From: Lachnospiraceae bacterium
GTDB lineage: Bacteria > Bacillota_A > Clostridia > Lachnospirales > Lachnospiraceae
DNA: 64,000 bases
Direction of reading: 5' to 3'
Assembly: GCA_004556565.1 (NCBI GenBank)
Contig: SFGN01000003.1
Span: 48,252-112,251, forward strand
The position numbers and the translations under genes were made by a program. Position 1 is the first letter of the stretch, and each line of letters starts with the position of its first letter. This document shows positions 46,332-55,590 of this stretch, in pieces. The notes beneath the pieces were generated by a model that was given only the letters and a program-made list of their open reading frames with translations, was not told the origin of the DNA and ran no database searches.

Positions 46332-48887
46332 ATGGCTGCAAAGTCTAAAAATAGGGGGAAAAGTACAAATAGCCGGAAAAAAACTGAGCAGAAAACAGCA
46401 GGTCTGTATAATGAGATTATTCTGATTTGCGTTCTGGCAGTTTCAATCCTGCTTCTTATAAGTAATTTCGGCCTGGGAGGACTGGTAGGTAATGCCGTTT
46501 CTTCTGTGATGTTTGGAATATTTGGATGGATATCTTATCTGTTGCCGGTTTTGTTATTTACAGCAATTGCATTTCTTATTATGAATAAAGGGAATGCACG
46601 TGCTTACATAAAGGCAGCCGCAGCACTTATCCTGGTGTTATCGGTCTGTGCCTTTCTGGTTTTGATTACCGGACAGTATGGTTCAGATGTAAAACTGACA
46701 GACTATTACATTCAGGCCAGCAGGCACAAAAATGCCGGCGGTTTTCTCGGAGGATGCATTGCTGCTCTTCTGTGTCCGATGATTGGAATAGCCGGCACGT
46801 ATATCATGCTTATCGTGGTGTCAGTAATCTGTATTATTTTGATTACAGAGCGTTCCCTGCTCAATCCTCTTGGAAAAGGCGGCAGAAAAGTGTATGAAAG
46901 CGCGGTGAGGCGCAGGCAGTCAGCCGGCGCACGTGCTGCTGAAAAAAAGGAGCAGAAACGGATTGAACAAAAGAGAAAGGAACAGATGACGCAGGAGGAA
47001 GAAATATCTTCCGGGCAAGGTACTAAGAGAAACCGAAAGGCAAGAGGTTCCGGCATTTCGTTCGATACTACAGTCGGGGATAACAAATCACCGGATGTCG
47101 TTGAATTGTTTTCTGATGGAGTGGAAGAGATACCGGAGGGCGTAGAGCCGGTTGTATCTTTATTTGAGGAAGATGCGATGGTACAGAAAGAAGAGCGGAT
47201 ATCAGCAGATGTCGATGCAGACCGTACAAAGCTGTACGGAAGCATGACAGATGAAGGCGAATCCCTGACGGAAGAAGAAACCACATTTGCAGAACAGGCT
47301 GCCGGCAAAAAACAGACAGCAGGAAGAAAATCAAGTCAGCCTGCGGTCACGGCGGTTGATATTGAGGAAGTTGATAAGGAAATAAGGGCTGCCGGGGAGC
47401 GGAAGAAAAAACGCTATAAAACGCCGCCTCTGAACCTCCTTACCAAAGGGAAAAAATCAGGGGGCGATTCTGATGCCCATCTGCGGTCAACAGCCCGTAA
47501 ACTGGAACAGACTCTGCAGAATTTCGGGGTAAAGGTTCATGTGACGAATGCCAGCTGCGGGCCGTCTGTCACCAGATATGAGATTCAGCCTGAGCAGGGG
47601 GTGAAGGTCAGCAAAATCGTCGGGCTTGCGGATGATATTAAACTGAATCTCGCGGTCACAGATTTGAGAATCGAAGCGCCTATTCCCGGCAAAGCGGCCG
47701 TGGGAATCGAAGTTCCGAATACGGAGAACACGACGGTAATGCTCAGGGATCTGCTGGAAGCACCGGAATTCCAGAGAAGCAGTTCAAGGATCACATTTGC
47801 TGTCGGAAGAGATATAGCCGGAAAAGCTGTAGTGGCAGATATTGCAAAGATGCCTCATCTGCTTGTTGCGGGTGCTACCGGTTCGGGCAAATCTGTCTGT
47901 ATCAATACATTGATTATGAGCATCCTTTACAAATCATCCCCGGAGGATGTAAAGCTCATTATGATTGATCCTAAGGTAGTCGAGCTGAGTATTTATAACG
48001 GGATTCCGCATTTGATGATTCCTGTTGTGACAGATCCGCGTAAGGCGGCGGGGGCATTGAACTGGGCAGTTGCCGAGATGACCAAACGTTATCAGCTTTT
48101 TGCAGAATACAATGTCCGCGACCTGAAAGGTTTTAATGAAAAAGTATCGAGACTGGAATCCGGGGAGGACATTCCGGAAAAGCTGCCGCAGATCGTGATC
48201 ATCGTGGACGAGCTGGCAGATTTGATGATGGTTGCTCCGAAAGATGTGGAAGGGGCTATCTGTCGTCTGGCCCAACTTGCAAGAGCTGCCGGACTACACC
48301 TGATACTTGCGACACAGCGACCGTCAGTGAATGTCATTACCGGACTGATTAAGGCAAATATGCCGTCTCGAATTGCATTTGCGGTATCATCAGGAGTAGA
48401 TTCCAGAACTATCATTGACATGAATGGGGCAGAAAAGCTGCTTGGAAAAGGGGACATGCTCTTTTATCCGACCGGTTATCCGAAACCTGTCCGTGTCCAG
48501 GGCTCTTTCGTTTCAGATGAAGAAGTGCAGAAAGTCGTAGATTATCTCATCTCAAATTACGGGGATGCCTCTTACAGTGAAGAGCTGGAGGAACACATGA
48601 ATAACAGCATGGTCGCTTCAGAGGGAACAATGATATCAGGCACTGAGCCGAATACGGAAAGTGACAGAGATCATTTCTTTAAAGATGCCGGAATGCTGAT
48701 TATTGATAAAGAAAAGGCTTCCATCGGAATGCTGCAGCGCATGTTTAAAATCGGATTTAACAGGGCTGCCAGAATAATGGACCAGCTTGCCGAGGCAGGC
48801 GTGGTAGGTCCGGAGGAAGGTACGAAACCACGTAAAGTATTAATGACAAAGGAAGAATTTGAAAATTATTTAAACAGCAATACATAA
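46332..48887 (+). CDS. ftsK: DNA translocase FtsK/SpoIIIE
   Basis: Encodes 851 residues. Four membrane helices lie in residues about 25-180, then a charged linker (about 190-365). The RecA-like motor has Walker A in AGATGSGKSVC and Walker B in IIVDELADLMM. The C-terminal gamma winged helix (KEKASIGMLQRMFKIGFNRAARIMD-like) reads orienting DNA sequences. It pumps chromosomal DNA through the division or sporulation septum. Confidence 0.95.
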   Translation: MAAKSKNRGKSTNSRKKTEQKTAGLYNEIILICVLAVSILLLISNFGLGGLVGNAVSSVMFGIFGWISYLLPVLLFTAIAFLIMNKGNARAYIKAAAALILVLSVCAFLVLITGQYGSDVKLTDYYIQASRHKNAGGFLGGCIAALLCPMIGIAGTYIMLIVVSVICIILITERSLLNPLGKGGRKVYESAVRRRQSAGARAAEKKEQKRIEQKRKEQMTQEEEISSGQGTKRNRKARGSGISFDTTVGDNKSPDVVELFSDGVEEIPEGVEPVVSLFEEDAMVQKEERISADVDADRTKLYGSMTDEGESLTEEETTFAEQAAGKKQTAGRKSSQPAVTAVDIEEVDKEIRAAGERKKKRYKTPPLNLLTKGKKSGGDSDAHLRSTARKLEQTLQNFGVKVHVTNASCGPSVTRYEIQPEQGVKVSKIVGLADDIKLNLAVTDLRIEAPIPGKAAVGIEVPNTENTTVMLRDLLEAPEFQRSSSRITFAVGRDIAGKAVVADIAKMPHLLVAGATGSGKSVCINTLIMSILYKSSPEDVKLIMIDPKVVELSIYNGIPHLMIPVVTDPRKAAGALNWAVAEMTKRYQLFAEYNVRDLKGFNEKVSRLESGEDIPEKLPQIVIIVDELADLMMVAPKDVEGAICRLAQLARAAGLHLILATQRPSVNVITGLIKANMPSRIAFAVSSGVDSRTIIDMNGAEKLLGKGDMLFYPTGYPKPVRVQGSFVSDEEVQKVVDYLISNYGDASYSEELEEHMNNSMVASEGTMISGTEPNTESDRDHFFKDAGMLIIDKEKASIGMLQRMFKIGFNRAARIMDQLAEAGVVGPEEGTKPRKVLMTKEEFENYLNSNT

Positions 48888-48907
48888 TGAACAGGGAGGG
48901 ACAGCAG

Positions 48908-50578
48908 ATGAAAACAGATATTCAGATTGCCCAGGAGGCGGTAATGCTTCCAATCAAAGAGGTAGCGCAGAAAGCAGGAATCGGAGAAGATGACCTGGAA
49001 CTGTACGGAAAGTATAAGGCAAAGCTTTCCGATGATTTCTGGGATAAAATCAAAGATAATGAGGACGGAAAGCTTGTTCTTGTAACAGCGATCAATCCGA
49101 CTCCGGCGGGGGAAGGAAAAACCACAACGACCGTCGGTCTGGGGCAGGCAATGGCGAAATTAAACAAAAAAGCGATCATCGCCCTTCGCGAGCCTTCGCT
49201 CGGTCCTTGTTTTGGAGTCAAAGGCGGTGCAGCGGGCGGCGGATATGCTCAGGTAGTGCCGATGGATGACCTGAATCTTCATTTTACCGGAGACTTTCAT
49301 GCAATCACATCTGCTAACAATCTCCTGGCGGCACTGCTTGATAATCATATTCAGCAGGGCAATGCCCTTCAGATCGATCCGAGGCAGGTGGTATGGAAAC
49401 GCTGCCTTGATATGAATGACCGTGTTCTGCGCAACATAGTGGTAGGACTTGGAAAGCAGTCGGACGGAATGGTAAGGGAGGATCATTTTGTAATTACAGT
49501 TGCGTCTGAAATCATGGCTGTTCTGTGTCTGGCTGAAAATCTTGCAGATCTTAAGGCAAGGCTTGGAAGAATTATAGTGGCATATACATTCTCAGGAGAA
49601 CCGGTGACGGCAGACCAGTTAAATGCAACAGGGGCGATGGCAGCATTGTTAAAAGATGCTCTCAAACCAAACCTGATTCAGACGTTGGAACATACACCGG
49701 CACTGGTGCACGGAGGTCCGTTTGCCAATATTGCTCATGGCTGCAATAGCGTCCGTGCGACACGTATGGCATTGAAAATGAGCGATATTACGATTACGGA
49801 AGCTGGTTTTGGCGCAGATCTGGGCGCAGAAAAATTCATGGATATCAAATGCAGGATGGCAGGACTTAAGCCGGATGCAGTAGTTCTTGTTGCGACTGTG
49901 CGCGCTTTGAAGTATAATGGCGGAGTTGCCAAAGTGGATTTGGGCGAAGAAAACCTTGAGGCTCTGAAGAAGGGAATCGTTAATCTTGAAAAACATATCG
50001 AAAATATTCAGAAATATGGCGTTCCGGTCGTAGTGACATTAAATTCATTTGTCACTGACACTGAGGCGGAATATGAATATATCAAGAATTTCTGTGAAGA
50101 AAGAGGTTGTGAGTTCGCATTGTCTGAGGTGTGGGCAAAAGGAGGAGAGGGCGGTATTGCCCTTGCCGAGAAGGTGCTTGAAACACTTGAAACAAAAGAG
50201 AGCCATTTCCATCCGCTGTATGAGGATGACCTTTCAATCAAGGAAAAAATTGAGAAGATCGCAACAGAAATTTATGGAGCAAGAGGAGTTGTATATGAGC
50301 CGGCTGCCGAAAAGCAGATTGCAAAAATTGAGTCTCTTGGATTTGCAAAATTTCCGGTATGTATGGCGAAAAATCAGTATTCTCTTTCGGATGATGCTAA
50401 AAAGCTTGGACGTCCGGAAAATTTTGATATTCATATCCGGGAGGCTTATGTCAGCGCAGGAGCAGGATTTGTTGTTGTACTGACGGGCGCAGTCATGACA
50501 ATGCCCGGACTTCCGAAGACACCGGCTGCATTTAATATTGATGTAACCGACGATGGAAAGATCGTAGGTCTGTTCTGA
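48908..50578 (+). CDS. fhs: Formate-tetrahydrofolate ligase
   Basis: Encodes 556 residues. ATP-dependent formation of 10-formyl-THF. The P-loop TPAGEGKTTTTVGLGQAM and FGVKGGAAGGGYAQV are typical. The ATG at 48908 has GGGAGGGA seven bases upstream, so the in-frame ATG at 48887, which overlaps the ftsK stop, is not used as start. It is partnered with folD downstream. Confidence 0.96.
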   Translation: MKTDIQIAQEAVMLPIKEVAQKAGIGEDDLELYGKYKAKLSDDFWDKIKDNEDGKLVLVTAINPTPAGEGKTTTTVGLGQAMAKLNKKAIIALREPSLGPCFGVKGGAAGGGYAQVVPMDDLNLHFTGDFHAITSANNLLAALLDNHIQQGNALQIDPRQVVWKRCLDMNDRVLRNIVVGLGKQSDGMVREDHFVITVASEIMAVLCLAENLADLKARLGRIIVAYTFSGEPVTADQLNATGAMAALLKDALKPNLIQTLEHTPALVHGGPFANIAHGCNSVRATRMALKMSDITITEAGFGADLGAEKFMDIKCRMAGLKPDAVVLVATVRALKYNGGVAKVDLGEENLEALKKGIVNLEKHIENIQKYGVPVVVTLNSFVTDTEAEYEYIKNFCEERGCEFALSEVWAKGGEGGIALAEKVLETLETKESHFHPLYEDDLSIKEKIEKIATEIYGARGVVYEPAAEKQIAKIESLGFAKFPVCMAKNQYSLSDDAKKLGRPENFDIHIREAYVSAGAGFVVVLTGAVMTMPGLPKTPAAFNIDVTDDGKIVGLF

Positions 50579-50716
50579 CTTGCGGACCGTATGCGCTGCA
50601 TACCGGAGCAGTCAGAAAAAGCAGGGGTTGCCGGAAATCAGATAATGATATCCGGTATAAATGGAATCAGGTTAAGATTACACAGGAAAAAAACAGAAAA
50701 TTGCATAAGATATGAC

Positions 50717-50742
50717 CTTTTATAAAGGTTTTTAGATAGAGG
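50717..50742 (+). terminator. Small hairpin with T run in the fhs-folD gap
   Basis: ACCTTT and AAAGGT form a short stem around 50720-50734, followed by TTTTA. It could terminate fhs or attenuate folD. The rest of the 172-base gap shows no THF riboswitch that I can recognise. Confidence 0.4.
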
Positions 50743-50750
50743 AGAGTTAA

Positions 50751-51605
50751 ATGACACAGTTAATAGACGGGAAACGGATTTCAAAGGAAATTAAAGACGA
50801 ATTAAAAGAAAAAGTTGCTGAACTGAAAATTGAAGGCAAAGAGATATGCCTGGCAGTGATTCAGGTGGGAAATGATCCTGCTTCATCAGTTTATGTAAAT
50901 AATAAGAAAAAAGCATGTGCTTATATCGGTATCGAATCGGATGCGTATGAGCTTCCTGAAGATACAACGGAGGAAGAACTTCTTGAACTGGTCGAAAAAC
51001 TGAACCGTTCGCCGAAAGTAAATGGAATTCTTGTACAGCTTCCGCTCCCGGGGCATATCGACGAGGATAAGGTAATCCGTACAATTTCGCCGGATAAAGA
51101 TGTGGATGGATTTCATCCGGTCAGCGTGGGACGGTTATGGATCGGAGAGAAAGGGTTTCTCTCCTGTACCCCTGCCGGGATCATTCAGCTTCTGAAACGT
51201 TCCGGAATTACAATAGACGGGAAAGAGTGCGTAATCATCGGAAGAAGCAACATTGTGGGCAAGCCGATGGCTGCACTTCTTCTCAGAGAAAATGCTACTG
51301 TTACGGTAGCCCATTCCCATACCAAAAATCTGAAAGAAATTACAAACAGGGCGGATATCCTGATTGTTGCCATGGGAAAGAAAAAATTTATCACTGCTGA
51401 TTATGTAAAAGAAGGAGCGGTAGTAATAGATGTCGGGATGCACCGTGATGAAAACAATAAATTATGCGGTGATGTCGATTTCTGTCAGGTTGAATCCAGG
51501 GTGTCCGCAATTACTCCGGTACCGGGAGGCGTCGGTCCGATGACAATCGCTATGCTTATGAACAATTGTGTGGAAACCGTGTGCAGTCAGGAGGGTTCTA
51601 AATGA
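50751..51605 (+). CDS. folD: Methylene-THF dehydrogenase / methenyl-THF cyclohydrolase
   Basis: Encodes 284 residues. The catalytic Lys lies in the YVNNKKKACAYIGI motif, then QLPLPGHID, DVDGFHPVS, and the NADP-binding GRSNIVGKPMA. It interconverts one-carbon folates after Fhs. Its stop overlaps the next start (ATGA). Confidence 0.96.
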   Translation: MTQLIDGKRISKEIKDELKEKVAELKIEGKEICLAVIQVGNDPASSVYVNNKKKACAYIGIESDAYELPEDTTEEELLELVEKLNRSPKVNGILVQLPLPGHIDEDKVIRTISPDKDVDGFHPVSVGRLWIGEKGFLSCTPAGIIQLLKRSGITIDGKECVIIGRSNIVGKPMAALLLRENATVTVAHSHTKNLKEITNRADILIVAMGKKKFITADYVKEGAVVIDVGMHRDENNKLCGDVDFCQVESRVSAITPVPGGVGPMTIAMLMNNCVETVCSQEGSK

Positions 51606-53044
51606 AATGTAAAAATTGTGGTGCAGATATTCCCGGAGATATGATGATATGTCCTGATTGTGCTACAGAAGTCCAGATCGTGCCGGACTATAACCCGTTG
51701 GATGATGTCCTGACCAGAGAAGTTAAAGGTGCTGTAAAAGACGTAACACGTCCTATACGTGCAGAAGACCTGAAGCGATATCGCGGAGAAGCCGGCCGTG
51801 AGTCCGGCAGTTCAACCAGGGTGCTGGATCAAAGCGAACTGGATCAGATTCGTTCCGAGCGTCTCCGTCAGATTGAGGAGAGGCATCGGATGTCCCAGAG
51901 GAATACCGGAGAAACAGGCAATTCACGTATTTCGGGAAGAGATGACAGACGTATGACAGGTCCGATGTATCGGGAAACGGATAACGGACGCCGGAATACC
52001 GGCAATGTCCGGCGTACAGGCAGTACCGGAAATACAGAATATGTACGATCTTCTACAGGAAATGTCCGGCGCAACACCGGAGAAATCAGAAGAGAGAATG
52101 ATGAAAGACGCAGACCGAAGAAGAGCAGCGCGAAAAAACGTGCTTCACAAAGAAGACTTCAGCGGATAGTTACCGTTTTCCTTTTTATATGTATTTTGGC
52201 AGGAGCGGCAGGGTTTCTCCTATATCAGAATTCTTATGCGGGGATAGTGAATAAAGGTTACCGTGCGCTTCAGTCAGGAGAATACAGCTCGGCTGAGAAT
52301 TATTTTAACCGTGCCGTTTCAAAAGATGTGAAACGTCCGGATGCTTATGTGGGATTATCGAAAATCTATATCCAGCAGAAGAATACAGATAAAGCTGAGA
52401 ATGTTTTTCTTAGTGCGATCAGTTCCCAGCCTGATAACATGGAACTTTATCAGGCGGCCATACAGTTTTATGTTGATACCGAACAGCAGGATCGGATTTC
52501 CGGCCTTCTGGAAGGATGTGATGAAACGATATTGTCAGGTGTAAGTGAATATGTATCAAAAAAACCTGAATTCAGTCTGCCTGAAGATACCTATACAGAA
52601 GTACAGGAAGTAGCATTAAGCGGAGACGGAGAGATTTATTATACAACGGACGGCACAGAGCCGACAAAATACAGTACTCTTTATGAAGAACCGATTTTTT
52701 TGAATGAGGGCGTCACCAATATCAGGGCGATTGCTATTAATGAAAACGGGATACCGAGTCTGATTGCATCAAGGACATACACAGTTGAACTTCCAATCGC
52801 AGATGCTCCGGCTGTCACACCGTCAACCGGACAGTACAGTGAGCCGACACAGATTACAATTGTTGTTCCTGATGGCTATACTGCTTATTATACGCTGGAC
52901 GGCACTGTTCCGTCAGCGGCCTCCAATTTGTATACGGGGCCGATTGACATGCCTCAGGGGCAGACAATGTTTTCAGCAGTACTGATCAGCAAATCAGGGA
53001 AAATGACACAGGTCACAAAAAGAAATTATGTATTAGAGTATTAA
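51602..53044 (+). CDS. Zinc-ribbon, membrane, TPR and chitobiase-like domain protein
   Basis: Encodes 480 residues. Residues 3-24 are a zinc ribbon (CKNCGADIPGDMMICPDC). Residues about 90-175 are a low-complexity Arg/Asn/Thr/Gly stretch with repeated GNVRRNTG-like units. One membrane helix follows (about 190-212), then TPR repeats (about 215-310). Two chitobiase C-terminal-like beta domains finish it (about 335-400 YYTTDGTEPTK; about 420-478 YYTLDGTVPSA). Similar zinc-ribbon/TPR proteins are common in Lachnospiraceae, but no function is known. The four-base overlap with folD suggests co-expression. Confidence 0.85.
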   Translation: MKCKNCGADIPGDMMICPDCATEVQIVPDYNPLDDVLTREVKGAVKDVTRPIRAEDLKRYRGEAGRESGSSTRVLDQSELDQIRSERLRQIEERHRMSQRNTGETGNSRISGRDDRRMTGPMYRETDNGRRNTGNVRRTGSTGNTEYVRSSTGNVRRNTGEIRRENDERRRPKKSSAKKRASQRRLQRIVTVFLFICILAGAAGFLLYQNSYAGIVNKGYRALQSGEYSSAENYFNRAVSKDVKRPDAYVGLSKIYIQQKNTDKAENVFLSAISSQPDNMELYQAAIQFYVDTEQQDRISGLLEGCDETILSGVSEYVSKKPEFSLPEDTYTEVQEVALSGDGEIYYTTDGTEPTKYSTLYEEPIFLNEGVTNIRAIAINENGIPSLIASRTYTVELPIADAPAVTPSTGQYSEPTQITIVVPDGYTAYYTLDGTVPSAASNLYTGPIDMPQGQTMFSAVLISKSGKMTQVTKRNYVLEY

Positions 53045-53139
53045 ATCAATTTTCTCATTTATTACAGTTAATACCACAGCGAGATGCGCAAATCGTAGCT
53101 CGCCTTTGTGTAAAGTTTATGAGATTTCCATGAAAAATC

Positions 53140-53168
53140 TTGTTTCTTATGTACAATAGTGATATAAT
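53140..53168 (+). promoter_or_regulatory. Promoter of the iron alcohol dehydrogenase gene
   Basis: TTGTTT (53140-53145) and TATAAT (53163-53168), spacing 17. Confidence 0.7.
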
Positions 53169-53215
53169 GTGCATGGTGAAAATAAATATATTTAATACAG
53201 AAGGAGATGCATATC

Positions 53216-54397
53216 ATGAGCAGATTTACGTTACCAAGAGATGTATACCACGGAAAAGGATGTCTTGAAGAACTGAAGAATCTGAAAGGAAAGAAAGCAA
53301 TTCTTGTAGTAGGCGGAGGTTCTATGAAGCGTCAGGGATTCCTTGACAGGGCTGTGAATTACCTGAAAGAAGCCGGCATGGAAGTCGAGTTGTTCGAAGG
53401 CGTTGAGCCGGATCCGTCTGTTGACACGGTTATGAAAGGTGCCGCTGCAATGCGCGCTTTTGAGCCGGACTGGATTGTATCCATGGGCGGGGGCTCACCG
53501 ATCGATGCTGCAAAAGCAATGTGGGCATTTTATGAGTATCCTGATGTTACATTTGAAGATCTCTGCATTCCGTTTAATTTCCCGGAACTGAGGCAGAAAG
53601 CAAAATTCTGTGCAATCCCTTCAACATCGGGAACAGCTACTGAAGTAACTGCATTTTCTGTTATCACGGATTACAGTACAGGTGTAAAATATCCTCTGGC
53701 TGATTTCAATATTACGCCGGATGTGGCAATCGTTGATCCGGATCTTGTAGCAGGGCTTCCGGCAAAACAGGTTGCTTATACAGGTATGGATGCTTTGACT
53801 CATGCGATAGAAGCTTATGTTTCAACTCTTCACGGACCGTACACAGATCCGCTTGCTATTCAGGCGATCGAGATGGTATTTGATTATCTTCCTGCTTCAT
53901 TCAGAGGCAATCAGGAGGCAAGGGCTCAGATGCACGATGCGCAGTGTCTGGCAGGTATGGCATTTTCAAATGCACTGCTTGGTATTGTACATTCCATGGC
54001 TCATAAAACAGGAGCAGCGTTCTCAACCGGACATATCACTCACGGATGTGCTAACGCAATGTACCTTCCATATGTAATCAAATACAATGCAAAAGATCCG
54101 GTTGCAGCTAAACGTTATGCAGAAATAGCCAGAAAAGTAGGCCTTCCGGGAGCTTCCGAAAGAGCGTTGATCAACAGTCTCTGCGAGAAGATCGACAACT
54201 TCAATGTACAGCTTAATATCCCGAAGACTCTGAAAGAATTCGGCATTATCGAAGAAGAATTCAAAGAGAAGATTGCCAGAATTTCCGAACTGGCAGTAGG
54301 GGATGCATGTACAGGTTCTAACCCACGTCCGATAGACCCGGCTACGATGGAAAAACTGTTTACATGTATTTATTACGGAACAGAAGTTGATTTCTAA
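53216..54397 (+). CDS. Iron-containing alcohol dehydrogenase
   Basis: Encodes 393 residues of the group III alcohol dehydrogenase family. The nucleotide-binding GGGSPIDAAKAMW and the metal-binding HSMAHKTGAAFSTGHITHGCANA (His residues) are intact. It is probably a butanol-, propanediol- or ethanol-type dehydrogenase reoxidising NAD(P)H; the substrate is not readable. The ATG at 53216 lies 9 bases after AAGGAG, whereas the ATG at 53207 abuts the site. A hairpin terminator follows at 54437-54471. Confidence 0.92.
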   Translation: MSRFTLPRDVYHGKGCLEELKNLKGKKAILVVGGGSMKRQGFLDRAVNYLKEAGMEVELFEGVEPDPSVDTVMKGAAAMRAFEPDWIVSMGGGSPIDAAKAMWAFYEYPDVTFEDLCIPFNFPELRQKAKFCAIPSTSGTATEVTAFSVITDYSTGVKYPLADFNITPDVAIVDPDLVAGLPAKQVAYTGMDALTHAIEAYVSTLHGPYTDPLAIQAIEMVFDYLPASFRGNQEARAQMHDAQCLAGMAFSNALLGIVHSMAHKTGAAFSTGHITHGCANAMYLPYVIKYNAKDPVAAKRYAEIARKVGLPGASERALINSLCEKIDNFNVQLNIPKTLKEFGIIEEEFKEKIARISELAVGDACTGSNPRPIDPATMEKLFTCIYYGTEVDF

Positions 54398-54436
54398 TCA
54401 CAGTTATTTGTGAGTTTCTTTTTCAGTACATATGTT

Positions 54437-54471
54437 ACAGGACAGATGCCAATGGGTGTCTGTCCTGTTTT
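54437..54471 (+). terminator. Intrinsic terminator after the alcohol dehydrogenase gene
   Basis: ACAGGACAGA (54437-54446) pairs with TCTGTCCTGT (54459-54468), then TTT. The remaining gap to 54636 holds no recognised gene. Confidence 0.85.
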
Positions 54472-54636
54472 ATGCTTACGTATACAGAAAATACAGCATG
54501 ATTGTAAGGCGAATGGGAAAAGATATGGAAAACCCGGAATTTTTTGTATGACATGTATCAGGAGAATCTGCCGGTGTCAGCTTTCCGGATTTGGAATGAA
54601 AGATTAAAAATCAATAAAAAAATGAAAAATCAATGC

Positions 54637-54665
54637 TTGCCATTCCGGCTATATTAGCGTATTAT
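54637..54665 (+). promoter_or_regulatory. Promoter of nfnAB
   Basis: TTGCCA (54637-54642) and TATTAT (54660-54665), spacing 17. Confidence 0.65.
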
Positions 54666-54699
54666 GAAAGTTAGGTAGTTTTTTACGAGGAGGATTATC

Positions 54700-55590
54700 A
54701 TGTATAAGATTTTAAAAGCAGAAAAACTGGCTGATAAGATTTATCTTATGAATGTACATGCACCAAGAGTTGCAAAGCATTGTCAGCCGGGACAGTTTAT
54801 TATTGTTAAGATGGATGATAAAGGCGAAAGAATTCCTCTTACAATCTGTGATTATGACCGTGAAGCCGGTACTGTTACTATCGTATTCCAGGAAGTTGGA
54901 GCTTCTACAGTAAAAATGGGAGGACTGAAAGCAGGAGACAGTTTCCGTGATTTCGTGGGACCGCTCGGATGTGCTTCAGAGTTTGTCAATGAAGATATGG
55001 AAACTCTGAAGAATAAGAAGATGCTGTTTGTTGCCGGCGGTGTTGGTGCAGCTCCGGTATATCCGCAGGTCAAATGGCTTCATGAGCATGGCGTTGATGC
55101 TGATGTCATTCTTGGCGCTAAGACAGAAAAAATGGTTATTCTGGAAAAAGAGCTCGAAGCGGTTGCAGGCAATCTGTATGTCACGACAGACGATGGTTCT
55201 TACGGACGTTCCGGAATGGTTACAAAGGTCATTGAAGATCTGGTTCAGAATGAAGGAAAGAGCTATGATGTATGCGTAGCCATCGGACCGATGATCATGA
55301 TGAAGTTCGTATGTCTTCTCACGAAAAAGCTTGAGATTCCGACAATCGTCAGCATGAATCCGATCATGGTTGACGGAACAGGAATGTGCGGAGCATGCCG
55401 TCTGCAGGTAGGCGATGAGATTAAGTTTGCATGTGTAGACGGACCTGAATTTGACGGACATCTTGTAGATTTCGATCAGGCGATGAAGAGAAGCCAGACA
55501 TATAAGACAGCAGAGGGACGTGCAATGCTGAAGCTTCAGGAAGGCGATACACATCACGGCGGCTGTGGAAATTGCGGAGGTGACAACTAA
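54700..55590 (+). CDS. nfnA: NfnA: FAD/[2Fe-2S] subunit of ferredoxin-dependent transhydrogenase
   Basis: Encodes 296 residues of the ferredoxin-NADP reductase fold. The nucleotide motif is FVAGGVGAAPVYPQV, and the [2Fe-2S] cysteines are near the end (GTGMCGACRLQV, FACVDGPEF). With NfnB it catalyses bifurcating transfer between NADH, reduced ferredoxin and NADP. The last residues add a Cys/His/Gly tail (GGCGNCGG). It overlaps nfnB by one base. Confidence 0.9.
   Translation: MYKILKAEKLADKIYLMNVHAPRVAKHCQPGQFIIVKMDDKGERIPLTICDYDREAGTVTIVFQEVGASTVKMGGLKAGDSFRDFVGPLGCASEFVNEDMETLKNKKMLFVAGGVGAAPVYPQVKWLHEHGVDADVILGAKTEKMVILEKELEAVAGNLYVTTDDGSYGRSGMVTKVIEDLVQNEGKSYDVCVAIGPMIMMKFVCLLTKKLEIPTIVSMNPIMVDGTGMCGACRLQVGDEIKFACVDGPEFDGHLVDFDQAMKRSQTYKTAEGRAMLKLQEGDTHHGGCGNCGGDN

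Noticed and set aside
50579..50750. Possible tetrahydrofolate riboswitch before folD
   Set aside because: The gap does not show the conserved THF-aptamer sequence blocks that I would expect; only a short terminator-like hairpin is visible.
51900..52100. Repetitive AAYACCGG-like stretches that could suggest a CRISPR array
   Set aside because: The repeats are short, irregular, in frame and encode the Arg/Asn/Thr/Gly low-complexity region; there are no regular spacers or cas genes.
54410..54607. 65-codon frame after the alcohol dehydrogenase gene
   Set aside because: It contains the transcription terminator at 54437-54471 and has no ribosome binding site.
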